Of a stretch of 64,000 nucleotides of DNA, positions 1-9,705 are shown in pieces. A model generated the notes under the pieces. That model was not told the DNA's origin. It saw only the letters and a list, made by a program, of their open reading frames with translations, and did no database searches. The position numbers and the translations under genes were made by a program. Every line of letters starts with the position of its first letter. Position 1 is the first letter of the stretch. The stretch comes from an uncultured Pseudomonadota bacterium (GTDB lineage: Bacteria > Pseudomonadota > Gammaproteobacteria > Burkholderiales > JALYOK01), in contig CADEHE010000006.1 of the NCBI GenBank assembly GCA_902826775.1, positions 118,233 through 182,232 of the forward strand, read 5' to 3'.

Positions 1-24
1 CTGATGCGCGAGGCATACGAGTGA
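1..24 (+). CDS. C-terminal tail of an upstream gene (possibly pilW/pilF)
   Basis: The frame beginning at base 1 reads LMREAYE and stops at TGA 22-24, 31 bases before rodZ. In betaproteobacteria the gene before rodZ is commonly pilW/pilF, the TPR lipoprotein needed for type IV pilus stability, so this may be its end. Seven residues cannot prove identity; the assignment rests on gene order only. Confidence 0.3.
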   Translation: MMREAYE

Positions 25-55
25 TGCGACGCAAGAGAAATCGCGAGACGTATCG

Positions 56-1036
56 ATGAACGACACGCCTGCCAACAGTAACAAACCGGGCGCCGTTTTG
101 GCGCAGGAACGTGCGCGACAGAACCTGTCTGTCAATGATGTCGCGAATAAACTCCGCATCAGTATCCGTCAGATAGAGGCGTTGGAAGCGGATGAATACG
201 ATAAACTCCCTGGGGTAACGTTTGTCCGCGGATTTATGCGCAACTATGCCCGGCTGTTGCAGCTTGACCCCGAGCCGCTGCTGCAGGCGAGCGGAATGCA
301 CACCGGCGTTGCCGATCTGACGCCGGTCGGCGGTGTGCCCAATCAACGCGTGCGCTTATCACCGGAGCCGCGCTCCAGCGGCAGCAGCGGCACACGCGGA
401 GGCGGCGGACGCAAATTGCTGAGCGCTGCATTGGCGCTGATCGCTGCGGCAGCGGCCGCTTGGTGGATCTGGCAGCAGTGGCAGTTGCGGCAACAGGGGG
501 CGGTGGCCGATCCGGCAAGTACCTCCGGCGCCGTCGTGAGCCAGCCGGTGCAAAGCGGCGATTCGCTCTCGATCCCGGTGGTCATTCCCGGCGCTGGTGC
601 AGGCATCGACGGGCCGGCTGCGGCAGCGCAGAACGCGCCGTCGTCAGCACCAACCGGCTCCGGCGCCGTTACCTCGTCTTCGGCAGGCGCAAGCGTGGCG
701 GTGCCGCTGGGGACAGCTACGAACGCCGCGGCGGCGTCTGCGAATAGTGCGGCCGCGGCGGCGCAGACCCAGCCCGCCACACCGGCGCCGCTCGGCGTTA
801 TCCGCTTCGAGTTCAGCGGCGCGGCGCGCGTCGAGGTGCGTGATAAGAACGACTTCGTGATTCACGAGGAACTGCACAAGCCGAGCGATATCACCGAGAT
901 TCAAGTGCGGCCGCCGGTCGGTTTGGTTATCGGCAATGCCAAGAATGTTAAAATGCACTTCAACGGTCGTCCGATCGATTTGACGCCGTACACCGATGTG
1001 TCGGTGGCCCGCTTCACCCTGTCCGATCCCGAATGA
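56..1036 (+). CDS. rodZ: RodZ-like cytoskeletal protein (HTH, one TM, DUF4115)
   Basis: Membrane protein that links the MreB cytoskeleton to the cell-wall elongation machinery. The 326-residue product has an N-terminal Xre-type helix-turn-helix of the RodZ type (about residues 12-75, including the [10 protein letters not shown] and [14 protein letters not shown] stretches). A basic segment and one transmembrane helix follow (about 121-142, ending in WWIWQQW), then a long Ala/Pro/Ser-rich periplasmic linker (about 150-250) and a C-terminal DUF4115 beta domain (from about 254). The ATG at 56 gives a normal N-terminus, though the ribosome binding site is weak. The stop overlaps the ispG start by four bases (ATGA), so translation is probably coupled. 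Neighbours match the usual betaproteobacterial order. Confidence 0.9.
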   Translation: MNDTPANSNKPGAVLAQERARQNLSVNDVANKLRISIRQIEALEADEYDKLPGVTFVRGFMRNYARLLQLDPEPLLQASGMHTGVADLTPVGGVPNQRVRLSPEPRSSGSSGTRGGGGRKLLSAALALIAAAAAAWWIWQQWQLRQQGAVADPASTSGAVVSQPVQSGDSLSIPVVIPGAGAGIDGPAAAAQNAPSSAPTGSGAVTSSSAGASVAVPLGTATNAAAASANSAAAAAQTQPATPAPLGVIRFEFSGAARVEVRDKNDFVIHEELHKPSDITEIQVRPPVGLVIGNAKNVKMHFNGRPIDLTPYTDVSVARFTLSDPE

Positions 1037-2286
1037 ATTCAGCGATAGTAGAGCGCCGCGCGAGCCATCAGGTGCGCGTGGGCAGTGTGTTGCTCGGCGG
1101 CGCAGCGCCGATTGTGGTGCAATCCATGACCAACACCGATACCGCCGATGTGCGCGCCACCGCAACCCAGGTCGCGCAGCTCGCGCGTGCCGGCTCGGAG
1201 CTGGTGCGCGTGACCGTCAACACGCCCGAGGCGGCGCAAGCGCTGCCGCAAATTCGCGACGCGCTGCTAAAGCAAGGTGTGAACGTACCGTTGGTCGGCG
1301 ATTTTCACTATAACGGCCATCGCTTGCTGAAAGAATTTCCGGCGTGTGCCGAAGCGCTCGACAAGTACCGCATCAATCCCGGCAATGTCGGGCAGGGCAA
1401 GAAGCGCGATGAGCAGTTCTCGACCCTGATCGAATTCGCCTGCAAGTATGCCAAGCCAGTGCGCATCGGCGTCAACTGGGGCAGTTTGGATCCGGATCTT
1501 GCGGCGCAATTGATGGATGAGAATGCCAAGCGCGCCAAGCCGCTGGAGGCGATCGAGGTTACGCGCGAAGCGCTCATTGTCTCGGCGCTGCAAAGCGCGG
1601 CGCGCGCGGAGGAACTTGGGTTGGGCGCCGACCGCATCGTTATCTCTTGCAAAGTCTCCGGTGTGCAAGACTTGATCGCGGTCTATCGCGCGCTCGCTCA
1701 GCGTTGTAAGTACGCGCTGCATCTCGGCTTGACCGAGGCGGGGATGGGCTCCAAAGGCATAGTGTCGAGCACGGCGGCGCTTGCCGTGCTGCTGCAAGAA
1801 GGCATCGGCGACACCATCCGTATTTCGCTCACGCCGGAGCCGGGCGGCGATCGCAGCAAGGAGGTCGTTGTCGCGCAGGAAATTTTGCAGACTATGGGGC
1901 TGCGTTCGTTTACGCCCATGGTCATCGCCTGTCCCGGATGCGGGCGCACCACCAGCAGTTATTTTCAGGAACTCGCGCAGCAGATCGAGCGTTATCTGCG
2001 CGCGCAAATGCCGATCTGGCGCGAACGCTATCCCGGCGTGGAAACGATGAACGTCGCGGTGATGGGCTGCGTGGTGAACGGGCCGGGCGAAAGCAAGCAG
2101 GCCAACATCGGCATCAGTTTGCCCGGCACCGGCGAGTCGCCGGCCGCGCCGGTATTCGTCGACGGCCACAAAACCGTGACGCTGCGCGGGGAGCACATCG
2201 CGCGCGATTTTCAGGCGCTCGTCGAGGACTACGTGCGGCGCAAATACGGCGCGCCGCGCGAGGCGACGGCGCCGGCCCTGCGATGA
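1033..2286 (+). CDS. ispG: 4-hydroxy-3-methylbut-2-enyl diphosphate synthase (IspG/GcpE)
   Basis: Cytosolic [4Fe-4S] enzyme of the MEP isoprenoid pathway that converts 2-C-methyl-D-erythritol 2,4-cyclodiphosphate to HMBPP. The product is 417 residues, the size of the bacterial two-domain form. It carries the TIM-barrel signature [12 protein letters not shown] near the start, NPGNVG around residue 115, and the cluster cysteines in CPGCGRTT and [10 protein letters not shown] near the C-terminus. The ATG at 1033 overlaps the rodZ stop, and the ispG stop in turn overlaps the hisS start, making a tightly packed rodZ-ispG-hisS transcription unit. Confidence 0.97.
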   Translation: MNSAIVERRASHQVRVGSVLLGGAAPIVVQSMTNTDTADVRATATQVAQLARAGSELVRVTVNTPEAAQALPQIRDALLKQGVNVPLVGDFHYNGHRLLKEFPACAEALDKYRINPGNVGQGKKRDEQFSTLIEFACKYAKPVRIGVNWGSLDPDLAAQLMDENAKRAKPLEAIEVTREALIVSALQSAARAEELGLGADRIVISCKVSGVQDLIAVYRALAQRCKYALHLGLTEAGMGSKGIVSSTAALAVLLQEGIGDTIRISLTPEPGGDRSKEVVVAQEILQTMGLRSFTPMVIACPGCGRTTSSYFQELAQQIERYLRAQMPIWRERYPGVETMNVAVMGCVVNGPGESKQANIGISLPGTGESPAAPVFVDGHKTVTLRGEHIARDFQALVEDYVRRKYGAPREATAPALR

Positions 2287-3554
2287 AAGCGCTGCAAGCC
2301 GTGCGCGGCATGAATGATGTCTTGCCGCAGGACGCCGCCTTGTGGGAGTTTTTTGAGGATAGCGTGCGCGATTGGCTGCGCGCCTACGGCTATCGCAACA
2401 TCCGCATGCCGCTGGTGGAACCGACCGCGCTGTTCGTGCGCTCCATCGGCGAGGCCACCGACATCGTCGAAAAGGAGATGTACACCTTCCAGGATAGCCT
2501 TAATAATGAGAGCCTAACTCTTCGTCCCGAAGGTACTGCCTCATGTGTGCGCGCCGCGATCGAGCACAGCTTGCTCCATCAAGGCGCACAGCGACTGTGG
2601 TATGGCGGGGCGATGTTCCGCCACGAGCGGCCGCAGAAAGGGCGCTATCGGCAATTTCATCAAATCGGCGTGGAAGCATTCGGCTTGCCGGGCCCCGATA
2701 TAGACGCCGAGCACCTCATCATGACCGCGCGCCTGTGGCGTTTGCTGGGCTTGAGCGGCATCCGGCTGGAGCTGAACTCCCTGGCCGACAGTGCCGCGCG
2801 CGCCGCGCACCGGCAGCGTTTGATCGCTTTTTTTGAACAGCACCGCGATCAGCTCGACGGCGACGCGCAACGCCGGCTGCACAGCAACCCGCTGCGCATA
2901 CTCGACAGCAAGAATCCGCACATGCAACCGCTCATCGAAGCCGCGCCGCAGCTCAATGAACACATGGACGATGCGGCGCGCGCCCATTTCCACGGCGTAT
3001 GCGCTACACTCGACCGCGCCGGTGTGGCTTACAGCATCAATCCGCGCTTGGTGCGCGGCCTGGACTATTACAATTACACCGTGTTCGAATGGGTGACCGA
3101 CGCGCTGGGTGCCCAAGGCACGGTTTGCGCAGGCGGGCGCTACGACGGTTTGTTCGAGCAGCTGGGCGGCAAGCCGGCGCCGGGTTGCGGCTTCGCCATG
3201 GGCGTCGAGCGCCTCGTCGCGCTCTTGCAGGTGCAAGCCAGCCCGGCATCGCAGCACGCAGCCGAGGCGCAACAGCCGGATGTCTATGTGCTGCATCAAG
3301 GCGATGCGGCGGCAATGGAAGCGGCGCGTGCGGCCGAGGAATTGCGCGACGCGCAATTGCGTGTGGTGCTGCATTGCGGCGGCGGCTCGTTCAAGAGCCA
3401 GATGAAGCGGGCGGATGCCAGTGGGGCGCGCTTTGCCGTTATCCTTGGCGAAGAGGAATTGGTGCGCAAGGAGGTGAGCGTGAAGCCGCTGCGCGCCCAA
3501 GGTGTGCAGACCAGCGTGCCGTTGAAAGAAGCAATTGAGCTGATCCGCGGTTGA
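2283..3554 (+). CDS. hisS: Histidyl-tRNA synthetase
   Basis: Class II aminoacyl-tRNA synthetase charging tRNA-His. I chose the ATG at 2283 ([15 protein letters not shown]), which overlaps the ispG stop as ATGA. A longer in-frame reading upstream only retranslates ispG in another frame. The 423-residue product has class II motif 1 ([21 protein letters not shown] region), motif 2 ([19 protein letters not shown]), the HisRS signature around [15 protein letters not shown], motif 3 ([13 protein letters not shown]) and a C-terminal anticodon-binding domain from about residue 330. No anomalies seen. Confidence 0.97.
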   Translation: MKALQAVRGMNDVLPQDAALWEFFEDSVRDWLRAYGYRNIRMPLVEPTALFVRSIGEATDIVEKEMYTFQDSLNNESLTLRPEGTASCVRAAIEHSLLHQGAQRLWYGGAMFRHERPQKGRYRQFHQIGVEAFGLPGPDIDAEHLIMTARLWRLLGLSGIRLELNSLADSAARAAHRQRLIAFFEQHRDQLDGDAQRRLHSNPLRILDSKNPHMQPLIEAAPQLNEHMDDAARAHFHGVCATLDRAGVAYSINPRLVRGLDYYNYTVFEWVTDALGAQGTVCAGGRYDGLFEQLGGKPAPGCGFAMGVERLVALLQVQASPASQHAAEAQQPDVYVLHQGDAAAMEAARAAEELRDAQLRVVLHCGGGSFKSQMKRADASGARFAVILGEEELVRKEVSVKPLRAQGVQTSVPLKEAIELIRG

Positions 3555-3585
3555 TGCGTCACCGCGATAACGAAAGAGGTAAGCG

Positions 3586-4221
3586 ATGGCAGTCTACGAT
3601 TTAGAAGAACAGGAAAAGATCGACGCGCTTAAGGCATGGTGGCAGCGCTATGGCGGCGCCGTGACGGTGGGCGTGGTTGCCGGAGCGTTGCTGCTTGGTG
3701 GCCTGTCGTTCTGGCGCAGCCATCAGCGCGAACAAGCGGCTCAGGCGGGCGATCTGTACTACGCATTGCAAAAGAACCTGGCCAAGACCGAACCCAAGAA
3801 AGCCGCTGTTGCAGCGCGTGAGATCGCGGATAAGTATCCCGCCACACCGTACGCGGCGCGTGCTGCACTGATTGCAGCCAAAGCCAGCTTTGACGCCGGC
3901 GACTTGGAAGGGGCGCGCACGCAGTTGCAATGGGTCATCGACAATTCAAAGGAAGCCGAATTGAAAGCGCTCGCGAGCTACCGCTTGGCGGGCGTTCTTG
4001 CCGACCAGAAGAAGTACAACGAAGCCGTGGCGCTGCTGGACCGCGTCGACAATGCTGCCTACGCGACTTTGGCGCTCGATTTGAAAGGCGACATCCTGGT
4101 GGCGCAAGGCCGTCCGGCCGACGCACGCAACGCCTACAAACAAGCGATCGAGAAAGCCGACAAGAACGAGAACCTGCACAACCTCACGCAGTTCAAACTG
4201 GATGCGTTGGGAGCACAATGA
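3586..4221 (+). CDS. yfgM: YfgM-family tetratricopeptide protein (SecYEG/periplasmic chaperone ancillary)
   Basis: Predicted inner-membrane protein with a short cytoplasmic N-terminus, one transmembrane helix (about residues 20-38, GGAVTVGVVAGALLLGGLSF) and a periplasmic TPR-like alpha-helical domain (YfgM/Tmemb_cc2 family, 211 residues). In E. coli YfgM binds the SecYEG translocon and periplasmic chaperones; that function is inferred from family and synteny between hisS and bamB. A clear AGAGGT ribosome binding site precedes the ATG at 3586. The gene lies 31 bases after hisS and 12 before bamB. Confidence 0.88.
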   Translation: MAVYDLEEQEKIDALKAWWQRYGGAVTVGVVAGALLLGGLSFWRSHQREQAAQAGDLYYALQKNLAKTEPKKAAVAAREIADKYPATPYAARAALIAAKASFDAGDLEGARTQLQWVIDNSKEAELKALASYRLAGVLADQKKYNEAVALLDRVDNAAYATLALDLKGDILVAQGRPADARNAYKQAIEKADKNENLHNLTQFKLDALGAQ

Positions 4222-4233
4222 GGGAGCGCAAAC

Positions 4234-5376
4234 ATGACTAGGTTTCGTCGTTTCGCCATCGCCGTGGCCTGTGCCGCGGGCGCCAGCATCGCGCTCGGCG
4301 GCTGCGGTTGGTTCTCCAGCAAGCGCGGCGGTCCGCAGCCGGTGCAGTTCACACCGACCGCGCAATTGGCCGCTGCCTGGCGCGCGAACGTCGGCAAGAA
4401 GGCCAATACCGGCTTCGTGCCGGCATTGCGCGGTGATGTGATTTATGCCGCCACACCCGATGGCGAAGTCGCCGCGCATAAGAGCGCCGGCGGCCAAGGT
4501 CTATGGCGCGTCAGCCTGGGCGAGCGATTGTCTAGCGGTGTCGGGCTCGGCGAGAACAGCCTGTTGGTGGGCACGCTCAAAGGGCAAGTCGTCGCGCTCG
4601 ATTTGAACGGCAAAGTGCTGTGGCGGTCCCAACTTTCGAGTGAGGTTGCGGCGGCGCCGCAAGGCGCGGAAGGCGTTGTCGTCGCGCGCACTACCGACGG
4701 GCGGCTGTTCGGCCTGGAAGCCGACAGCGGCAAGCGCCGCTGGGTGTTTCAGCGCGCACTGCCGGCACTCACACTGCGCTACCAGCCCACCGTGCGGATC
4801 GTGCCGGCCGGTGTGCTGGCGGGCCTGCCCGGCGGCAAACTGGTGCTTCTGAATCTGAGCAATGGCGAAGTCGGCTGGGAAGCCACCGTAGCGCTGCCGC
4901 GCGGCTCGACCGAGTTGGAACGGGTGGCTGACGTGGTGAGCGTGCCCGTGGTCGACGAGGAGCGCGCTTGTGCTGTGGCGTTTCAGGGCCGCGTCGCGTG
5001 TTTCGAGCTACAGTCGGGCAACGTGGTATGGGGGCGCGATTTTTCCAGCAGTGTAACCTTGGCTGCCGATGAGCGAGCCGTTTATGTGGTCGACGAAAAA
5101 GGCGCGGTGTCCGCTTTCTCGAAACCGACCGGCGCCAGCGTGTGGCGGCAAGACAAACTGCAGGAGCGGCAATTGTCGGCGCCCGCGGTGGTAGGTAATC
5201 GCATTCTCGTCGGCGACGAGAAAGGCGTGACTTTCGCGCTGGCCAAAGATGATGGCGCGCTCGCAGCGCAGGTGTCTGGGGACGGCAGCGCGCTGACCGG
5301 CGTGTCGGTGCTTTCGGAGCGCAGCGCAGTGGCGCAGACGCGCAACGGGAATCTGATCGCGTTCGCGATGAATTAG
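4234..5376 (+). CDS. bamB: Outer-membrane assembly lipoprotein BamB
   Basis: Lipoprotein subunit of the BAM complex, which folds beta-barrel proteins into the outer membrane. The 380-residue product has a signal peptide and lipobox LGGC with the acylated Cys at residue 24, then PQQ-type beta-propeller repeats throughout (blades such as LFGLEADSGKRRWVF, CFELQSGNVVWGRDF and VSAFSKPTGASVWR). The start ATG at 4234 has GGGAG just upstream. It continues the yfgM-bamB-der order and is probably cotranscribed with yfgM. Confidence 0.95.
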   Translation: MTRFRRFAIAVACAAGASIALGGCGWFSSKRGGPQPVQFTPTAQLAAAWRANVGKKANTGFVPALRGDVIYAATPDGEVAAHKSAGGQGLWRVSLGERLSSGVGLGENSLLVGTLKGQVVALDLNGKVLWRSQLSSEVAAAPQGAEGVVVARTTDGRLFGLEADSGKRRWVFQRALPALTLRYQPTVRIVPAGVLAGLPGGKLVLLNLSNGEVGWEATVALPRGSTELERVADVVSVPVVDEERACAVAFQGRVACFELQSGNVVWGRDFSSSVTLAADERAVYVVDEKGAVSAFSKPTGASVWRQDKLQERQLSAPAVVGNRILVGDEKGVTFALAKDDGALAAQVSGDGSALTGVSVLSERSAVAQTRNGNLIAFAMN

Positions 5377-5510
5377 AGGTAAAGGGCCCTCGGGCTCGCT
5401 TAAGCTCACCCGGTCCTCAGCGTTGCCAGTGCAGCCTAGGCCGCGCTCATCTGATCTGATGGGGTAGGTGAGAGCGGCGAGTTCGCGCAGGCCGAATCTG
5501 GAGTCAAGGC

Positions 5511-6848
5511 TTGCAACCCACTTTTGTCATCGTCGGCCGGCCCAATGTCGGCAAATCCACGCTGTTCAATCGGCTCACCCGCACGCGCGACGCGCTGGTC
5601 GCAGAGATGCCGGGTTTGACGCGTGACCGTCACTACGGGCGCGGCCGCTTCGGCGATCGCAGCTTTTTGGTCGTGGACACCGGCGGGTTAGAACCGGGCA
5701 AGGAGGAAGGCATACTCGCCGAGATGGCGAGGCAAACCCAATTGGCAATCACCGAGGCGGATGTCATTTTGTTTTTGCTCGATGCCCGTCAGGGGTTGAC
5801 CGCGCAAGATCGCGAGATCGCCAGCCGGCTGCGCAGCGCGCGCGCCCCGGTGGTTGTCGTGGTGAACAAGTCGGAAGGATTGGACACGGCGATATCCGCA
5901 GCTGAGTTCCACGAGCTGGGTCTGGGCGAACCGCACCCGATCTCGAGCGCGCATGGCCAAGGCGTCGGTGCGTTGCTGCAAGCGTTGCTGGCGCGCTTTC
6001 CGCTGCCGGAAGCTCGCCCTGGAGCAGGGGACGAAGACGGCGAGGACAAGCATCCGCGCATCGCGATTATCGGCCGCCCCAACGTCGGCAAATCGACCTT
6101 GTTCAACCGCCTGCTCGGGGAGGAACGCTCGATCGTGTTCGATCAGCCGGGGACAACGCGTGACAGCATCGAAGTCCCGCTGCAGCGCGGCGAGCGGCGC
6201 TACACCTTTATCGACACCGCCGGTGTGCGCCGGCGCGGCAATATTCAAGAAACCGTCGAGAAGTTTTCGGTCATCAAAAGCATGCAGGCGGTTGAGCGCG
6301 CCAACGTCGTTCTGCTGGTGCTGGACGCCAACGAGATTGCCGAGCAGGATGCCCGCTTGGCCGGCTTCGTACTAGAGGAAGGGCGCGCGGTAGTGCTCGC
6401 GGTAAACAAATGGGACGCGGTGCATTCCACCGATCGCGACCGGGCCAAATCGGAGTTGTCGCGCAAGATGGGCTTCCTCGGTTTCTCGCGGACGCATTTC
6501 ATCTCCGCGCGCAACGGTACCGGCGTCGAAGCGCTGCTGCCGTCGATCGATGGTGCTTACGCGGCGGCGACGGCCAAGCTTTCCACGCCGAAATTGACGC
6601 GCACACTCATGGCCGCGGTGGAAAAGCAGCAACCGCCGAGGCGCGGCGCGTTTCGGCCGAAACTGCGCTACGCGCATCAAGGCGGCAGCAATCCGCCGTT
6701 GGTGATTATTCACGGCACGGCACTGAACGAAATACCCGATAGCTACCGGCGCTACTTGGAAAAGACGTTTCGCGAGGCCTTCGATTTGCACGGCACCCCG
6801 CTGCGCATCCAGTTTAAGCAGGGGGCAAACCCATACGCCCGGGATTGA
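5511..6848 (+). CDS. der: GTPase Der (EngA), ribosome assembly
   Basis: Tandem-domain GTPase needed for maturation of the 50S ribosomal subunit. The 445-residue protein starts at TTG 5511 (MQPTFVIVGRPNVGKS); no ATG gives the conserved N-terminus. The first G domain has GRPNVGKS (residues 9-16), DTGG and NKSE; the second has GRPNVGKS near residue 186, DTAG and NKWD. A C-terminal KH-like domain follows (about 355-445). It lies 134 bases after bamB, and I see no strong terminator in that gap. Confidence 0.97.
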   Translation: MQPTFVIVGRPNVGKSTLFNRLTRTRDALVAEMPGLTRDRHYGRGRFGDRSFLVVDTGGLEPGKEEGILAEMARQTQLAITEADVILFLLDARQGLTAQDREIASRLRSARAPVVVVVNKSEGLDTAISAAEFHELGLGEPHPISSAHGQGVGALLQALLARFPLPEARPGAGDEDGEDKHPRIAIIGRPNVGKSTLFNRLLGEERSIVFDQPGTTRDSIEVPLQRGERRYTFIDTAGVRRRGNIQETVEKFSVIKSMQAVERANVVLLVLDANEIAEQDARLAGFVLEEGRAVVLAVNKWDAVHSTDRDRAKSELSRKMGFLGFSRTHFISARNGTGVEALLPSIDGAYAAATAKLSTPKLTRTLMAAVEKQQPPRRGAFRPKLRYAHQGGSNPPLVIIHGTALNEIPDSYRRYLEKTFREAFDLHGTPLRIQFKQGANPYARD

Positions 6849-7022
6849 TCCGGCGCACTAGTGCCCAGCGCACGAATCGCGCATGGGTTAAAGTAGCGGC
6901 ACGGCGGGGTAGCGTGGCAATGTCGAATAGGCTGGCCGGGAATTCAGTAGGTGATGGAAATTTAAGCGGAAATACAGTAAAGTCCGCCATTGCAGCATAA
7001 CAACAACTGCACGGAGAAGAAT

Positions 7023-7262
7023 ATGAGCGCCAAGGGGCAGCTTCTTCAAGATCCTTTCCTCAATACGTTGCGGAAAGAACACGTGCCCGTCTCCATTTAT
7101 TTGGTGAACGGCATTAAGCTTCAAGGACAGATTGAGTCCTTTGATCAGTACGTCGTATTGCTCAAGAATACGGTTACGCAGATGGTATACAAGCACGCCA
7201 TCTCCACCGTGGTCCCGGCGCGCCCGATCTCCATGGCGCCCGAGTCTGGTAACGAATCTTAG
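7023..7262 (+). CDS. hfq: RNA chaperone Hfq
   Basis: Hexameric Sm-like protein that pairs small RNAs with mRNAs. I place the start at ATG 7023 ([14 protein letters not shown]), preceded by GGAGAAGA at good spacing. An upstream TTG in frame would add 11 non-conserved residues. The 79-residue product has the Sm1 motif ([22 protein letters not shown] region) and Sm2 with YKHAIST, which forms the proximal RNA-binding face. The short acidic tail (ESGNES) is typical of betaproteobacterial Hfq. It is followed by hflX after 22 bases, as in E. coli. Confidence 0.97.
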   Translation: MSAKGQLLQDPFLNTLRKEHVPVSIYLVNGIKLQGQIESFDQYVVLLKNTVTQMVYKHAISTVVPARPISMAPESGNES

Positions 7263-7284
7263 GAATCCTCCCTGAGCGTGGTTA

Positions 7285-8448
7285 GTGTTTGAGCTGCCGG
7301 CTGCTTTGCCAATCCTAGGCAGCAAGAGCGTATTGGTCAGCCTCGACTTGGCTGAGCTGGATGCGGAAGAGTCGATCGCCGAGTTGCGGCTGTTGGTGGC
7401 GAGCGCCAAACTCGCGGTCGTGGGCGAAGTGCGCGGCAAAGTGGTGCGCCCAGATGCTGCGACGTATGCCGGCAGCGGTAAGGTGCAGGAGTTGGCCGCA
7501 TTGATTGCTTCCACTGGCGCTCAGCTTGCGATTTTCAATCACGAGCTTAGTCCGGCGCAGCAGCGCAATTTGGAAAAAGCGCTGGGCGTGCGCGTGGTCG
7601 ACCGCGTCGCCTTGATTCTGGGGATCTTCTCGCAGCGTGCCCGTAGTGCAGAAGGAAAGTTGCAGGTTGAGCTGGCGCAACTTGAACGCTTGCGCACGCG
7701 TCTGGTGCGAGGTTGGACGCACTTGGAGCGCCAACGTGGCGGCATCGGTTTGCGCGGTGGACCCGGCGAGACGCAGTTAGAGATTGATAAGCGCCTTCTC
7801 GCTAAACGAGTCAGTCGGTTACGCGAAAAACTTGAGAATTTGCGCGAACAAAGATCGGTAAGACGCTCAAAGAGAAAGAAGACTGGTCTGTTCACGGTGT
7901 CTCTGGTCGGCTACACGAACGCCGGCAAATCGACGTTGTTCAACCGCCTAACACGTGCTCGTGCGTATGCTGCTGACCAATTGTTCGCTACGCTGGATAC
8001 CACGACACGGCGTGTGTTTCTCGATCATGGCGTGGAAGCGACGTTATCCGACACGGTCGGTTTCATCCGCGACTTGCCGCATGGCTTGGTCGCAGCGTTC
8101 CGCGCCACCCTAGAGGAGGTTGCGGAGGCAGACTTGCTCTTGCATGTGGTGGATGCGGCGAGCCCGGTGCGCGATCTGCATATCGCACAAGTGAACGCCG
8201 TGCTGCAAGAAATCGGTGCTGCCGAAGTGCCGCAGATCCTGGTGTACAACAAGATCGATTGTGTGCCGGACCACCTGCAGGCGGCCGGAGCGGTCGAGCG
8301 CGACGAGTATGGTAATATCCGCGCCGTTAGAGTGAGTGCGTTGCAAGACCTCGGCGTCGCGGAACTGCGCGGCGTGCTGCGCGACTTGGCAAGCGACCAC
8401 CAGCCAAGCACTCGCACCTACCAATCCCAAGAAGCAATGGCCGGTTGA
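7285..8448 (+). CDS. hflX: Ribosome-associated GTPase HflX
   Basis: GTPase that splits stalled or heat-damaged ribosomes. The 387-residue product has the HflX N-terminal domain (about 1-190, with the GSGKVQELAAL stretch and the glycine-rich GGIGLRGGPGETQLE signature). A G domain from about 205 has GYTNAGKSTLFNRL, SDTVGFIRDLPH and YNKID. The start is GTG at 7285. Its place between hfq and hflK is the standard operon order. Confidence 0.96.
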   Translation: MFELPAALPILGSKSVLVSLDLAELDAEESIAELRLLVASAKLAVVGEVRGKVVRPDAATYAGSGKVQELAALIASTGAQLAIFNHELSPAQQRNLEKALGVRVVDRVALILGIFSQRARSAEGKLQVELAQLERLRTRLVRGWTHLERQRGGIGLRGGPGETQLEIDKRLLAKRVSRLREKLENLREQRSVRRSKRKKTGLFTVSLVGYTNAGKSTLFNRLTRARAYAADQLFATLDTTTRRVFLDHGVEATLSDTVGFIRDLPHGLVAAFRATLEEVAEADLLLHVVDAASPVRDLHIAQVNAVLQEIGAAEVPQILVYNKIDCVPDHLQAAGAVERDEYGNIRAVRVSALQDLGVAELRGVLRDLASDHQPSTRTYQSQEAMAG

Positions 8449-8520
8449 TATCAGCCTAAGCCCACCGATCTACCGCGCTAGTCAGCGCGCGAACGTGATC
8501 TCCAAAACATTCGAGCCAAC

Positions 8521-9705
8521 ATGAGCAATCAGCAATGGGGCAAGAAAGGCGGCGAAGGCCCGCCCGACTTGGACGAGTTGTGGCGCCGCTTCAATCAACG
8601 CCTGGGTGAAACCTTCGGCGGCAAAGGCCGCAACAGTTCGCAACCGCCCGGCAGCGGCGGCGGCGGCGGAAGTTCGATTGGCGCCGGCGGTTTGCTGCTG
8701 GTGCTCGGCGTGCTGTTGGCAGTGTGGCTGGCGAGCGGTTTTTACATCGTCAAGGAAGGCGAGCGCGGTGTCGTGGCCCGTTTCGGCAAGTACAGCGAAG
8801 TGACCTTGCCCGGTGCGCGCTGGGCGCTGCCGTACCCAATCGAGAAGGTTGAGAAGGTCAGTATCGAGCGCATGGAGCAGATCGACGTCGGCACGCGCGG
8901 CGAGCGCAACAAAGACATTCGCGAGTCGCTCATGCTGACCGACGACGAAAATATCGTCGACGTGCAGTTTGCCATTCAGTATCGGCGCGACGACCCGGTC
9001 GCGGCTTTGTACAACAACGCTAGTCCGCACGAAGATCTGGTCAAGCAAGCTGCCGAGACTGCGATTCGCGAAGTAGTCGGCCGCAGCAAAATGGACTACG
9101 TGCTCTACGAGGGGCGCAGCGAGATCAGCACCAAAGTCGCGGCCGTCATGCAAGCGCTGCTGCAGCGCTATAGCACCGGCATCGTCATTAGCAACGTCAC
9201 CATGCAGGGCGCGCAACCGCCTGAAGAAGTATTGGCGGCGTTCAACGACGCGCAAAACGCTAAGCAAGATTTGGAGCGGCAAAAGAGCGAAGGCCAAGCC
9301 TACGCCAACGACGTCGTGCCGAAAGCGCGCGGTGTCGCCTCGCGCTTAATGGCTGAAGCCAACGGCTACCAGCAACGCGTAGTCGCCAACGCCGAAGGTG
9401 AAGCCAGCCGTTTCACGCAGGTCCTGGCCGAGTACGATCGTGCGCCGGCGGTCACGCGCCAGCGTATGTATCTCGACACCATGCAGCAGTTTCTGGCAAA
9501 TAGCGCCAAGGTAATGATCGATCAAAAGGCAGGCGGCAATAATTTGCTGTACCTGCCGGTCGATAAATTGATGCAAATGGCGGGCGAGGCGAGTAGTTCT
9601 GCTTCAGTCCAGTCCGGGCCGATGGCCCCGATGGAGCCCAGCGCGCCGCCGGAAGTGTTGCTGCGAACGCCCGACAGCCTGCGCAACAACAGGGGGGCTC
9701 GCTAA
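8521..9705 (+). CDS. hflK: HflK, FtsH protease modulator subunit
   Basis: SPFH/prohibitin-family membrane protein that forms a periplasmic cage with HflC around FtsH and modulates degradation of membrane proteins. The 394-residue product has a Gly-rich cytoplasmic N-terminus (residues 41-58), one transmembrane helix (about 59-78), the SPFH domain (about 80-260, beginning YIVKEGERGVVARFGKY) and a C-terminal extension. The ATG at 8521 has no obvious ribosome binding site. Its TAA shares one base with the hflC start, implying translational coupling. Confidence 0.96.
   Translation: MSNQQWGKKGGEGPPDLDELWRRFNQRLGETFGGKGRNSSQPPGSGGGGGSSIGAGGLLLVLGVLLAVWLASGFYIVKEGERGVVARFGKYSEVTLPGARWALPYPIEKVEKVSIERMEQIDVGTRGERNKDIRESLMLTDDENIVDVQFAIQYRRDDPVAALYNNASPHEDLVKQAAETAIREVVGRSKMDYVLYEGRSEISTKVAAVMQALLQRYSTGIVISNVTMQGAQPPEEVLAAFNDAQNAKQDLERQKSEGQAYANDVVPKARGVASRLMAEANGYQQRVVANAEGEASRFTQVLAEYDRAPAVTRQRMYLDTMQQFLANSAKVMIDQKAGGNNLLYLPVDKLMQMAGEASSSASVQSGPMAPMEPSAPPEVLLRTPDSLRNNRGAR

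Noticed and set aside
1267..2196. 309-codon minus-strand frame opposite ispG
   Set aside because: Shadow of ispG; Arg/Leu/Ala/His-rich composition and no family features.
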